In this document: positions 29,774 through 37,736 of the stretch, one piece after another | Numbering within the stretch: position 1 is the stretch's first letter | How the letters are laid out: each line of letters starts with the position of its first letter | NCBI RefSeq assembly: GCF_025486315.1 | Contig: NZ_JAOOPY010000002.1 | Coordinates: forward strand, 299,501-363,500 | Source of the DNA: Variovorax sp. N23 | GTDB taxonomy: Bacteria > Pseudomonadota > Gammaproteobacteria > Burkholderiales > Burkholderiaceae_C | Length of the DNA stretch: 64,000 nt | Direction of reading: 5' to 3' | Made by a program: the position numbers and the translations under genes | The notes under the pieces: model-generated | Database searches by the model: none | What the model saw: only the letters and a program-made list of their open reading frames with translations | Told to the model about the DNA's origin: nothing

Positions 29774-30559
29774 ATGACCTTCACCAAACTCAAGCTCACC
29801 ACCGAAGGCCCCGTCGCCCGTATCTGGCTCGACCAGCCCGACACGCGCAACGCCTTCGACGACACGGTCATCGCCGAGTTGACGCAAGCCTTCCTCGAAG
29901 CCGGCGCCGCGCCGCAGGTCAAGGCCATCGTGCTCGGCGCCAACGGCCCCGCCTTCTGCGCCGGCGCCAACCTGAACTGGATGCGCCGCATGGCCGACTA
30001 CACGCGCGACGAGAACATCGCCGACGCGGGCAAGCTGGCCGACATGCTGCGCACCATCGCCGACTGCCCCAAGCCGACCATCGCGCGCGTTCAGGGCGAC
30101 GTGTATGCCGGTGGCATGGGCCTGGTCGCGGCCTGCGACATGGCGGTGAGCGTCGACACCGCGGGGTACTGCCTGAGCGAAGTGAAGATCGGCTTGATCC
30201 CCGCGACCATCAGCCCCTATGTGATCCGTGCGATGGGCGCACGCGCGTCGCAGCGCTACTTCCTCACGGCCGAACGCTTCACCGCCGCCGAGGCGCACCG
30301 CATCGGCTTCGTGCACGAGGTGGTCGCGGCCGATGCGCTCGACGCCAAGGTCGACGAACTGCTCAAGGCGCTGACCGGCGCCAGCCCCGCGGCGGTGCGT
30401 TCGTGCAAGCAGCTGATCGCCGACGTCACCGGTCGCGCCATCGACGACGCGCTGATCGCGAAGACCGTCGACGGCATCGCCGACATCCGCGCCAGCGACG
30501 AAGGCCGGGAAGGCGTGCAGGCTTTCCTGCAGAAGCGCAAGCCCGCTTGGTTGGGATGA
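29774..30559 (+). CDS. liuC: Methylglutaconyl-CoA hydratase (enoyl-CoA hydratase family)
   Basis: 261 residues. It hydrates 3-methylglutaconyl-CoA to HMG-CoA. The crotonase oxyanion-hole segments are ANGPAFCAGANLNWMRRMADY and VQGDVYAGGMGLVAACDMAVSV, with EVKIGLIPATISPYVIRAMG giving the catalytic region; the form AGANLNWM is characteristic of LiuC-type hydratases. The stop overlaps the DUF4126 start by 4 bp (ATGA). It follows vapBC and the palindromic element and precedes liuD with one gene between. Confidence 0.9.
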   Translation: MTFTKLKLTTEGPVARIWLDQPDTRNAFDDTVIAELTQAFLEAGAAPQVKAIVLGANGPAFCAGANLNWMRRMADYTRDENIADAGKLADMLRTIADCPKPTIARVQGDVYAGGMGLVAACDMAVSVDTAGYCLSEVKIGLIPATISPYVIRAMGARASQRYFLTAERFTAAEAHRIGFVHEVVAADALDAKVDELLKALTGASPAAVRSCKQLIADVTGRAIDDALIAKTVDGIADIRASDEGREGVQAFLQKRKPAWLG

Positions 30560-31236
30560 CCATGCCCGAACTCGACATGCCCCAGTTGCTCGCGCTGGCC
30601 GCGGCGCTCGGCTGGGCCAGCGGCATTCGGCTGTACCTCGTGGTGCTGCTGACGGGGCTGGCCGGTTACTTCGGCTGGGTGCCGCTGCCCAGCGGCCTGC
30701 ATCTGCTGGCGCACCCGGTGGTGCTGGCGGTGAGCGGCTTCATGGTGTTCGTCGAGTTCTTCGCCGACAAGATCCCGGGGCTCGATTCGCTCTGGGACAT
30801 GGTGCATACCGTCATCCGCATCCCGGCGGGCGCAGCGCTCGCGGCTGGCGTGTTCGGTGGCGACCACGCGGTGATGGCGCTGGTCGCGGCGCTGCTGGGT
30901 GGCGGCTTCGCGGCCACGGCGCATGCGGCCAAGGCCACCACGCGCGCTGCCATCAACACCTCGCCCGAGCCCTTCAGCAACGTCGGCGCGTCGCTGGTCG
31001 AAGACAGCATGGTGCCGATGGGGCTTTGGCTCGCGGTCGCGCATCCGCTGGTGTTCGTCGTGCTCTTCATCGTCGTGCTGATCCTCAGCGTGTGGCTCAT
31101 CCGAAAGAGCTGGCGCTTCCTGCGCGGGCTCGTGAGCCGCGTCACGCGCATCTTCAGCGGCAAGCCCGACCCAGGCGTGCAATCCGCCTTCTCATTCAAG
31201 ACCAAGAACGCTCCCGGAGACCCACCGAATGTTTAA
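30556..31236 (+). CDS. DUF4126-family integral membrane protein
   Basis: 226 residues. Spans are visible at about 8-30, 42-62, 85-115 (Ala/Gly rich) and 155-185, and the sequence ASGIRLYLVVLLTGLAGYFGW…FFADKIPGLDSLWDMVHTVIRIPAGA is characteristic of DUF4126 proteins. It overlaps liuC by 4 bp and liuD by 8 bp, so it is firmly embedded in the liu operon and made together with the enzymes. The function is unknown; given the position, a transport or membrane role in branched-acid metabolism is a guess. A second ATG 6 bp in is possible. Confidence 0.82.
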   Translation: MTMPELDMPQLLALAAALGWASGIRLYLVVLLTGLAGYFGWVPLPSGLHLLAHPVVLAVSGFMVFVEFFADKIPGLDSLWDMVHTVIRIPAGAALAAGVFGGDHAVMALVAALLGGGFAATAHAAKATTRAAINTSPEPFSNVGASLVEDSMVPMGLWLAVAHPLVFVVLFIVVLILSVWLIRKSWRFLRGLVSRVTRIFSGKPDPGVQSAFSFKTKNAPGDPPNV

Positions 31237-33223
31237 AAAGATCCTCATCGCCAACCGTGGCGAGATTGCCTGCCGCGTGGCGGCCACCGCGCGCCGCATG
31301 GCCATCCGCACCGTCGCCGTGTATTCGGACGCCGACGCGAACGCCAACCACGTGCGCGCCTGCGACGAGTCGGTGTACCTCGGCGGCAGCGCGCCGAAGG
31401 ACAGCTACCTGCGCTGGGAAAAGATCCTCGAGGCCGCCAAGGCCACGGGCGCCGAGGCCATCCACCCGGGTTATGGTTTCTTGAGCGAGAACGAGGAGTT
31501 CGCGCAGGCCTGCGCTGACGCGGGCCTGGTCTTCATCGGCCCGCCGCCCTCGGCGATCAAGGCCATGGGCCTGAAGGCCGAGTCGAAGCAGTTGATGGAG
31601 AAGGCCCGCGTGCCACTGGTGCCCGGCTACCACGGCCACGACCAGGACCCGGCGCTGCTGCAGCGCGAGGCCGACCGCATCGGCTACCCCGTGCTCATCA
31701 AGGCGAGTGCGGGCGGCGGCGGCAAGGGCATGCGCGCGGTCGACAAGTCCGAAGACTTCGCGGCGGCGCTCGCGTCGTGCCAGCGTGAGGCCATCAACAG
31801 CTTCGGCGACGATGCGGTGCTGATCGAGAAGTACGTCCAGCGCCCGCGCCACATCGAGATCCAGGTGTTCGGCGACACGCGCGGCGATTGCGTCTACCTG
31901 TTCGAGCGCGACTGCTCGGTGCAGCGTCGCCACCAGAAGGTGCTGGAAGAAGCGCCCGCACCCGGCATGACGGAAGCGATGCGCGCGGAGATGGGCGCGG
32001 CCGCCGTGGCTGCGGCCAAGGCGGTGAACTACGTCGGCGCCGGCACCGTGGAATTCATCGTCGAGCAGCGCGATGGCGGCGCGATGAACTTCTTCTTCAT
32101 GGAGATGAACACGCGGCTGCAGGTCGAGCATCCCGTCACCGAAGCCATCACCGGCCTCGATCTGGTCGAGTGGCAACTGCGCGTGGCCTCGGGCGAGCCG
32201 TTGCCGCTCAAGCAGAGCGAGCTGAAGATCCACGGTCACGCCATCGAGGCGCGCATCTGCGCCGAGAACCCCGACAACAACTTCCTGCCGGCCACCGGCA
32301 CGCTGCAGGTCTATCGCAAGCCGCAAGCGACGGCCTTCCAGCGCAGCCGCGTGCGCATCGACGATGGCGTGCGCGAGGGCGGCGAGATCTCGCCCTTCTA
32401 CGACTCGATGATCGCCAAGCTGATCGTCCACGGCGCCACGCGCGACGAGGCGCTGGCCCGGCTCGACGCGGCCCTGGCGCAGACGCACATCGTCGGCGTG
32501 CAGACCAACGTGCAGTTCCTGCGCGGCGTGCTCGCCACCGAATCGTTCGCCAGAGCCAACCTCGACACGGCGCTGATCGAACGCGAACGCGCGGTGCTGT
32601 TCGACCGCGAGCCACTCGGCCTGCCGCTGGCCGCGGCCGCATCCATCGCCCGCACGCTGCTCGACGAGCGCGCCACCGGTACGCCCGACCCCTTCAGCCA
32701 GCGCGACGGCTGGCGTTCGCTCGGCACCACGGCGCGCATCTTCGCCTTCGAGTTCCGCGGCGAGACGCAGACCGCGACGCTGCGCTACCTGCACGACGGC
32801 GCGCTGACGCTCGACGTCGGCGGCGCGGCGGGTCCGCTGGTCATCGGTCGCCTGCCCGACGGACAGATCGAGCTGGCCTTCAACGGCACACGCCACACGC
32901 TCGACGTGTACGCGCGCCAGGGCGCCGCGCACGTGTTCGCCGACAGGGGCGCCACGCGCATCACCGCCATCGACCGTCTCGCGCATGCCGGCGATAGCCA
33001 GGCCGAAGGCGGGCGCCTGACCGCGCCGATGCCGGGCAAGGTCGTGTCCTTCGCCGTCAAGGCCGGCGACAAGGTCGCCAAGGGCCAGCCGCTGGCCGTG
33101 ATGGAGGCGATGAAGATGGAGCACACCATCGCCGCGCCGGCCGACGGCACGGTGGAGGAACTGCTCTACGCGCCGGGCGACCAGGTGACCGAAGGCGCAG
33201 AGCTGCTGCGCATCGCGGCCTGA
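31229..33223 (+). CDS. liuD: Methylcrotonoyl-CoA carboxylase, biotin-carboxylase/carrier (alpha) subunit
   Basis: 664 residues. The biotin carboxylase domain covers about 1-450 (FKKILIANRGEIACRVAATARR, KASAGGGGKGMRAV for the ATP grasp loop, EMNTRLQVEHPVTEAITGLDLVEWQL), followed by the BT linker domain and a C-terminal biotinyl domain with VMEAMKMEHTI, the biotinylated Lys being residue 629. With liuB it forms the MCC holoenzyme. It overlaps the DUF4126 gene by 8 bp. A small CTGAGC/GCTCAG hairpin spans the stop and the convergent gene's stop 10 bp away. Confidence 0.95.
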   Translation: MFKKILIANRGEIACRVAATARRMAIRTVAVYSDADANANHVRACDESVYLGGSAPKDSYLRWEKILEAAKATGAEAIHPGYGFLSENEEFAQACADAGLVFIGPPPSAIKAMGLKAESKQLMEKARVPLVPGYHGHDQDPALLQREADRIGYPVLIKASAGGGGKGMRAVDKSEDFAAALASCQREAINSFGDDAVLIEKYVQRPRHIEIQVFGDTRGDCVYLFERDCSVQRRHQKVLEEAPAPGMTEAMRAEMGAAAVAAAKAVNYVGAGTVEFIVEQRDGGAMNFFFMEMNTRLQVEHPVTEAITGLDLVEWQLRVASGEPLPLKQSELKIHGHAIEARICAENPDNNFLPATGTLQVYRKPQATAFQRSRVRIDDGVREGGEISPFYDSMIAKLIVHGATRDEALARLDAALAQTHIVGVQTNVQFLRGVLATESFARANLDTALIERERAVLFDREPLGLPLAAAASIARTLLDERATGTPDPFSQRDGWRSLGTTARIFAFEFRGETQTATLRYLHDGALTLDVGGAAGPLVIGRLPDGQIELAFNGTRHTLDVYARQGAAHVFADRGATRITAIDRLAHAGDSQAEGGRLTAPMPGKVVSFAVKAGDKVAKGQPLAVMEAMKMEHTIAAPADGTVEELLYAPGDQVTEGAELLRIAA

Positions 33224-33232
33224 GCCGGCAGC

Positions 33233-33883
33233 TCAGCCGCTGTCGCCCATCCGGAACTCGACGCGCACCGGTCGGGTGGGCTCGGTGCGTTGCTCCTTCA
33301 TCCACTTCTCGGCGAACTCGCGCACCGTCTTCTCGGCCGCGGGCATCTGCTGCTGCAGGTACTCGGTGCGCTGCGCGCGCTGGGCCAGTTCGGGGCCGAG
33401 GTTCTTCAGCAAGTTTTCCTGATTGGCGGCGGCACCCGGCGCCAGCAGGCCGCCGCGTTCACTCGTGATCTGCGCCTTCTGCGTATCGATGCCCGGCGGC
33501 AGCAGCGGCTTGGGTGCCGGCACGCTGAGCACGTAGACGTCGCCGTCGAGCGTCAGCGTCCAGGTGTCCGCGAGTGGCAGCCGGTAGGTGTAGTGCACCG
33601 GCACGCGGATCTGGCCGATGCGCTCGCCCACGAGCGCCCCGCAGTCCTGCCCGAGCCAGGTGTACGACGAGCGCCACCGGAACTCCTCGGTCTTCACCAG
33701 CGTGGAGACCTCGAGAAATCCGCCGGGCGTGCGCAGCACGACGACCTGTGCCGGGTCGAGCATGCGCACCTGTTCCTGCGTCGACCCCCACGGCAGCCCG
33801 CGCGTGTAGAGCAGGGCACCCGCGACGCCTACCGCGAGGGCGACGATCGCCCAGAGGACAGGGAAGCGGGCAGGTGGGCGCAC
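33233..33883 (-). CDS. Membrane-anchored protein of unknown function (DUF4230-like?)
   Basis: 216 residues. One N-terminal membrane span (about 8-28, FPVLWAIVALAVGVAGALLY) anchors a periplasmic domain. The body (MLDPAQVVVLRTPGGFLEVSTLVKTEEF…YTYRLPLADTWTLTLDGDVYVLSVPAP) has alternating hydrophobic strands and resembles DUF4230-type proteins in outline, which I hold with low confidence. The C-terminal third is a charged helix, probably coiled (QRTEYLQQQMPAAEKTVREFAEKWMKEQ). It converges with liuD (10-bp gap) and is not tied to any neighbour. No enzymatic motif seen. Confidence 0.65.
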   Translation of the reverse strand: MRPPARFPVLWAIVALAVGVAGALLYTRGLPWGSTQEQVRMLDPAQVVVLRTPGGFLEVSTLVKTEEFRWRSSYTWLGQDCGALVGERIGQIRVPVHYTYRLPLADTWTLTLDGDVYVLSVPAPKPLLPPGIDTQKAQITSERGGLLAPGAAANQENLLKNLGPELAQRAQRTEYLQQQMPAAEKTVREFAEKWMKEQRTEPTRPVRVEFRMGDSG

Positions 33884-33964
33884 GGACTCTCTCGAGGCAA
33901 GGATGGATGACAGGTGTTTTCCATCCTAGCAGCCGGTGCCGCGCGCGCGGCCCGCTCAACCCGT

Positions 33965-34930
33965 TCAGTCCACGCGGATGTTCTTCGCCTTGACGATGCG
34001 GCTGTAGATGTCGGCGTCGCGGCGCACCATTGCCACCATCTCGTCCTGCGTCAGGCCCAGCGGTTCGCTGTTGAGGTCGCGGATGCGCTTGGCCAGGTCG
34101 GGATCCTTGCTGGCCTGGACCATCAGCGCGTTGAAGCGCGTGACGATCGGGGCCGGCGTCGCCGATGCCGCCCACAGGCCATGCCACGACATCATGGTCA
34201 GGCCGGGCACCACCTCCGACAGCGTGGGCACGGTGGGCATGGCGGGGTGGCGCGTCTCGCCGGAATAGGCCAGCGCCTGCACGCGGCCGCTGCTGATCAG
34301 CGGGTAGCCGGTGGCGATGGGTTCCATCAGCGTGTCGACCTGGCCGCCGATCAGGTCGGCCACCGGGCTGGCGCGGTAGGGCACATGCAGCATCTCGGTG
34401 CCGGTCTCGTCCTTGAGCCATTCGACGATCAGGTGCGAGGGGCTGCCGGCACCGTACGAGGCGTGCGAGATGGTGCCCGGCTTGGCCTTGGCCGCCGCCA
34501 CCAGTTCCTTCACCGACTTGGCCGGGAACTTGGGTGGTGCGATGAGCACCAGGCCCTGGCGCATGGTGGTCGCCACCGGCACGAAGTCCTTCTGCGGGTC
34601 GTAGGGCAGCTTGCTGTAGATGTACGGGTTGATGGTGAACCCGGTCGAGAGGTTGTAGAGGTAGGTGTAGCCGTCGGCCGGTGCCTTGGCCACGGTGTCG
34701 GCCGCCAGGTTGCCGGCGGTGCCCGGCTTGTTGTCGATCACCACCGGCACGCCGAGCTGCTTCGACGCGTAGTCGCCGTACAGCCGCGCGAAGATGTCCG
34801 GCGGCGTGCCCGGCGCGAAGCCGACCACGATGCGGATGGGCTTGTTCGGCCAGGCCGCGGGCTGCGCGGCGGCCAGGCTGCACGCCAGGCCCAGGCAGAG
34901 GGGCGCCAACCATTGAATTCTCGAACGCAT
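33965..34930 (-). CDS. Bug/TctC-family periplasmic tricarboxylate-type receptor (first of pair)
   Basis: 321 residues. A Sec signal (APLCLGLACSLAAAQ) is followed by the Bug signature PNKPIRIVVGFAPGTPPDIFARL and VVIDNKPGTAGNLAADTVAKAPADGYT. Family members bind carboxylates between two lobes and hand them to TctAB-type permeases, none of which is in the window. The start at 34930 has GGAGA 8 bp upstream. It is the last gene of the leftward operon that begins with the CoA-transferase at 38885. Its ligand is probably that operon's aromatic or carboxylic substrate (inference). Confidence 0.9.
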   Translation of the reverse strand: MRSRIQWLAPLCLGLACSLAAAQPAAWPNKPIRIVVGFAPGTPPDIFARLYGDYASKQLGVPVVIDNKPGTAGNLAADTVAKAPADGYTYLYNLSTGFTINPYIYSKLPYDPQKDFVPVATTMRQGLVLIAPPKFPAKSVKELVAAAKAKPGTISHASYGAGSPSHLIVEWLKDETGTEMLHVPYRASPVADLIGGQVDTLMEPIATGYPLISSGRVQALAYSGETRHPAMPTVPTLSEVVPGLTMMSWHGLWAASATPAPIVTRFNALMVQASKDPDLAKRIRDLNSEPLGLTQDEMVAMVRRDADIYSRIVKAKNIRVD

Positions 34931-35012
34931 GTCTGTCTCCTTATGACGGGCGCTTGCCCGCTTGTTTGAAAAATCGCGCTGCTGTGTGGTGCGTGGGTGG
35001 CGGTCGGTCTCC

Positions 35013-35975
35013 TCAGTCGATCTGCGCGCCGGAGCGCTGCACGGCTTCGCCCCATTTCGCGATCTCGGCGCGCGCGAAGGCGTCGAGCGCGGCACCGCTC
35101 ATGTCGCTGGGCTCGATGCCCTGCTGCGACAGCTTCTCGCGCACCTCCGGCTGCGCCAGCACCAGGCGCGTGGCCTCGCGCAAGCGGTCGCGCTGGTCGG
35201 CCGGCATCGTGGCCGGCGCGTACAACATGAACCAGGCGACCAGGTCGAAGTCGGGCACGCCCTGCTCGATCAGCGTGGGCACGTCGGGCGCGGCGGTGCT
35301 GCGTTTGGCGCTGGACACGCCCAGTGCGCGCAGCCGACCGGCTCGCACCTGCGGCAGCACCGCAGCCGGGTGATAGAACATGAACTGCACGTTGCCGGCA
35401 ACCAGCTCGGTCATGGCCTGTGCGCCGTCGCGGTACGGCACGTGCACGAACTTCTTTCCGAGCCGCACGTTGAGCAGCTCGCCCGCCAGGTGCCCCGAGG
35501 TGCCGTTGCCGGCCGAGGCGAAGTTGACGGCCGCGTCGCCCGCCTGCCGCAGGTCGGCCACGTTCCTCCAGGGTGAGGCGGTGGGCACCACCAGCAGCGT
35601 CGGCGTGGCGCCGACGAAGCCCAGCGGCGCGAAGTCGCGCAGCGGCGAATAGCTCAGGCGCTTGTAGAGCGAGGGGTTGATGGCGTGCGTGCCGACCGTG
35701 CCCATCAGCAGCGTCTGGCCGTCGGTGCCAGGCTTGGCGACCTGCTCGCTGCCGATGGCGCCGCCCGCGCCGGGCTTGTTCTCGACGATCACGGCCTGGC
35801 CGAGCTGCCGGCCGAGCGCGTCGGCCAGCGTGCGGCCGACGATGTCGGTCGTCGTGCCCGCACCGAAGGGCACGACCAGCTTGATGGGGCGCGACGAGGG
35901 CGCCTGTGCGATGGCTGCACCGGCGGCCAGCAGCGTGCCGGCGATCACCAGACGGCGTGTGAGGCGCCGCGTCAT
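35013..35975 (-). CDS. Bug/TctC-family periplasmic receptor (second of pair)
   Basis: 320 residues. The signal peptide (RRLVIAGTLLAAGAAIAQA) precedes RPIKLVVPFGAGTTTDIVGRTLADALG and VIVENKPGAGGAIGSEQVAKPGTDGQT. The start overlaps the stop of the citryl-CoA-lyase-like gene by 4 bp (ATGA, 35972-35975), so receptor and enzyme are coupled. It differs from the neighbouring receptor throughout, so the two were not recently duplicated and may bind different ligands. Confidence 0.9.
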   Translation of the reverse strand: MTRRLTRRLVIAGTLLAAGAAIAQAPSSRPIKLVVPFGAGTTTDIVGRTLADALGRQLGQAVIVENKPGAGGAIGSEQVAKPGTDGQTLLMGTVGTHAINPSLYKRLSYSPLRDFAPLGFVGATPTLLVVPTASPWRNVADLRQAGDAAVNFASAGNGTSGHLAGELLNVRLGKKFVHVPYRDGAQAMTELVAGNVQFMFYHPAAVLPQVRAGRLRALGVSSAKRSTAAPDVPTLIEQGVPDFDLVAWFMLYAPATMPADQRDRLREATRLVLAQPEVREKLSQQGIEPSDMSGAALDAFARAEIAKWGEAVQRSGAQID

Positions 35976-36778
35976 GTCGATGCTCCGAAGCCGGCGGGCA
36001 CGTCGCCCTCGTACTGCAGTTCGCGCGTGGCCTGGTACGACAGCGCGAAGCCGCTCGGCATCTCGGCCTCTTCGGCCAGGTGCGCGATCAGCCCCGCGGT
36101 GCGCGCGAGGATCGGCACGCCGCGCAGCGACGCCACCGGGAAGCCTACGCCCAGCAGCACGGCGGGAATGGCGGCCGAGACGTTCAGCCGCAGTTCCTTG
36201 CCGACGATGCCGGGGATCACGCGCTCGATCGCCTGCGCGATGTGCACGTAGCGCAGGTCGGCACCGGCTTCGGTGGCGACGGCGATGAGGCGGTCGACGC
36301 GTGGGTCGTTGCTCTTGTGCAGCGGATGGCCGTAGCCGGGAATCGAGCGGCGTTCGGCCTTCAGCGTGCGGATGACATCGGCCGCGACATCGTCGAGCGC
36401 CTCGCCTGCATCGACGCGTGCTGCCACCTTGGTGAACAGCCGGCCCGCAGTTTCCGACGCACCCAGGATCACCGAGCCGCAGCCCAGGATGCCCGCGGCC
36501 ACCGCGCCCTGCAGCGCGTCGGGCGCGGCGGCGTAGGTCATGCGGCTGGCCTGCACGCTCGGCACCAGGCCGTGCTCGGCGATGGCGACCAGCGTGGCGT
36601 TGAGCACGGCGCTGCACGTCGCATCGGGGCGCTTGCCGGTGAGCAGCAGGAAGAAGTAGTCCGCGAAGGACACGTGCCCGATCAGGTCGTGGCAGAGGTC
36701 TTCGCCGCGCACGACGATGGTGTGTTCGTCCGACGTGCAGATGGCGGTGCGCGGGACGGTGGATTTGCCGATTTTCAT
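35972..36778 (-). CDS. Citryl-CoA lyase/citrate-synthase-fold protein
   Basis: 268 residues, much shorter than citrate synthase (about 430). It corresponds to the small citrate-synthase-fold group annotated as citryl-CoA lyase. The conserved RRSIPGYGHPLHKSNDPR carries the catalytic His region, and ISFADYFFLLLTGKRP-like sequence near the N-terminus (VSFADYFFLLLTGKRPD) is typical of the fold. Enzymes of this type cleave a 3-hydroxy-acyl-CoA such as citryl-CoA into acetyl-CoA and an oxoacid, or run the reverse. It lies 14 bp after the dioxygenase gene and overlaps the next Bug gene. The CoA-transferase upstream could supply the CoA ester (inference). Confidence 0.8.
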   Translation of the reverse strand: MKIGKSTVPRTAICTSDEHTIVVRGEDLCHDLIGHVSFADYFFLLLTGKRPDATCSAVLNATLVAIAEHGLVPSVQASRMTYAAAPDALQGAVAAGILGCGSVILGASETAGRLFTKVAARVDAGEALDDVAADVIRTLKAERRSIPGYGHPLHKSNDPRVDRLIAVATEAGADLRYVHIAQAIERVIPGIVGKELRLNVSAAIPAVLLGVGFPVASLRGVPILARTAGLIAHLAEEAEMPSGFALSYQATRELQYEGDVPAGFGAST

Positions 36779-36792
36779 GATGACGTGCGGGC

Positions 36793-37701
36793 TCAGACGG
36801 CCGAGGGTTGCAGGTGGAAGTCGTAGTGCGCGGACCAATAGGGCGTGTCCAGCGTGCGGCCGTCGGGCGCGGTGCCTGCGGGGTGCGGCTCGAAGTCGAC
36901 GATCAGGCTGGGCCGCACGCCGAACACCGCGTCGGAATCGATGTACGGGCTGCCAGCGACGAAGAGGTGCGTGGTGATCGGCACATGCGCCGGGGCCGAC
37001 ACCATCATGTGGATGTGACCGGGCCGGTTGGGGTGGCGGCCCATGCCGTCGAGCATGCGGCCGACCGGGCCATCGACCGGCACCGGGTAGTACGACGGCC
37101 GGATCGACCAGAACCAGTAGCGGCCTTCGGCGTCGGTGCGGATGCGCGCGCGTGCGGCCATGCCGGCGCCTTCCACCTGCATGTCGTACACGCCTTCGCC
37201 GTCGCCCGACCAGATGTCGAGCAGCGCGCCGGCCAGCGGCTGGCCGCGCGTGTCGGTGACTCGGCCGCTGTAGAAGGTCGGCTCGCCTGGCGTGCCTTTC
37301 GCGATGTCGGCACCGCAGGGCATCTCCGGCGCGCCGGCCCAGTAGTAGGGGCCCTGCACCGTGGCTTCGGTGGTCGGCGTCACGGCCAGGCTGCCGGTGG
37401 CGCCTGCGCGCTCGGCCTCGCGTGCGGCACGCAGCTGGTCGAGCATCACGACCATCATCGAGGCGCCGAGCGTGTCCGACAGCAGGATGAATTCCTGGCG
37501 CTTGGCGTCGCAGGCCTGGCCGGTGGCGGTGAGGAACTCGATGCCGCGCATCCACTCGTCGGGCTTCAGGTCGACCTCGCGGATGAAGGCGTGCAGGTGC
37601 GTGATGAGCGAGGTCATGACCTGCGCGAAGCGCGGGTCGGTGGCGCCTTCGAGCCGCTGCAGCGCGGCCTGGGTCAGTTCGTTTTCGTTCGAGGGGGTCA
37701 T
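36793..37701 (-). CDS. Intradiol ring-cleavage dioxygenase (catechol/hydroxyquinol 1,2-dioxygenase type)
   Basis: 302 residues. The N-terminal helical dimerisation domain (about 10-95) precedes the Fe(III) catalytic domain, whose ligands are visible as Y172 (EGVYDMQ), Y204 or Y205 (RPSYYPVP), H229 and H231 (RPGHIHMMV). Length and the GPYYWAGAPEMP segment match hydroxyquinol 1,2-dioxygenases slightly better than catechol ones. It opens an ortho-diphenol ring to a muconate or maleylacetate. It is the second gene of the leftward operon, 35 bp after the CoA-transferase. No muconate cycloisomerase or maleylacetate reductase is nearby. Confidence 0.87.
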   Translation of the reverse strand: MTPSNENELTQAALQRLEGATDPRFAQVMTSLITHLHAFIREVDLKPDEWMRGIEFLTATGQACDAKRQEFILLSDTLGASMMVVMLDQLRAAREAERAGATGSLAVTPTTEATVQGPYYWAGAPEMPCGADIAKGTPGEPTFYSGRVTDTRGQPLAGALLDIWSGDGEGVYDMQVEGAGMAARARIRTDAEGRYWFWSIRPSYYPVPVDGPVGRMLDGMGRHPNRPGHIHMMVSAPAHVPITTHLFVAGSPYIDSDAVFGVRPSLIVDFEPHPAGTAPDGRTLDTPYWSAHYDFHLQPSAV

Positions 37702-37736
37702 GGGCTTGTCTCCGTTTTCTTTTGGGGGATGCGAGC

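Noticed and set aside
33220..33236. CTGAGC / GCTCAG stem across the liuD and convergent stop codons
   Set aside because: Only 6 bp with no T run; too weak to call a terminator.
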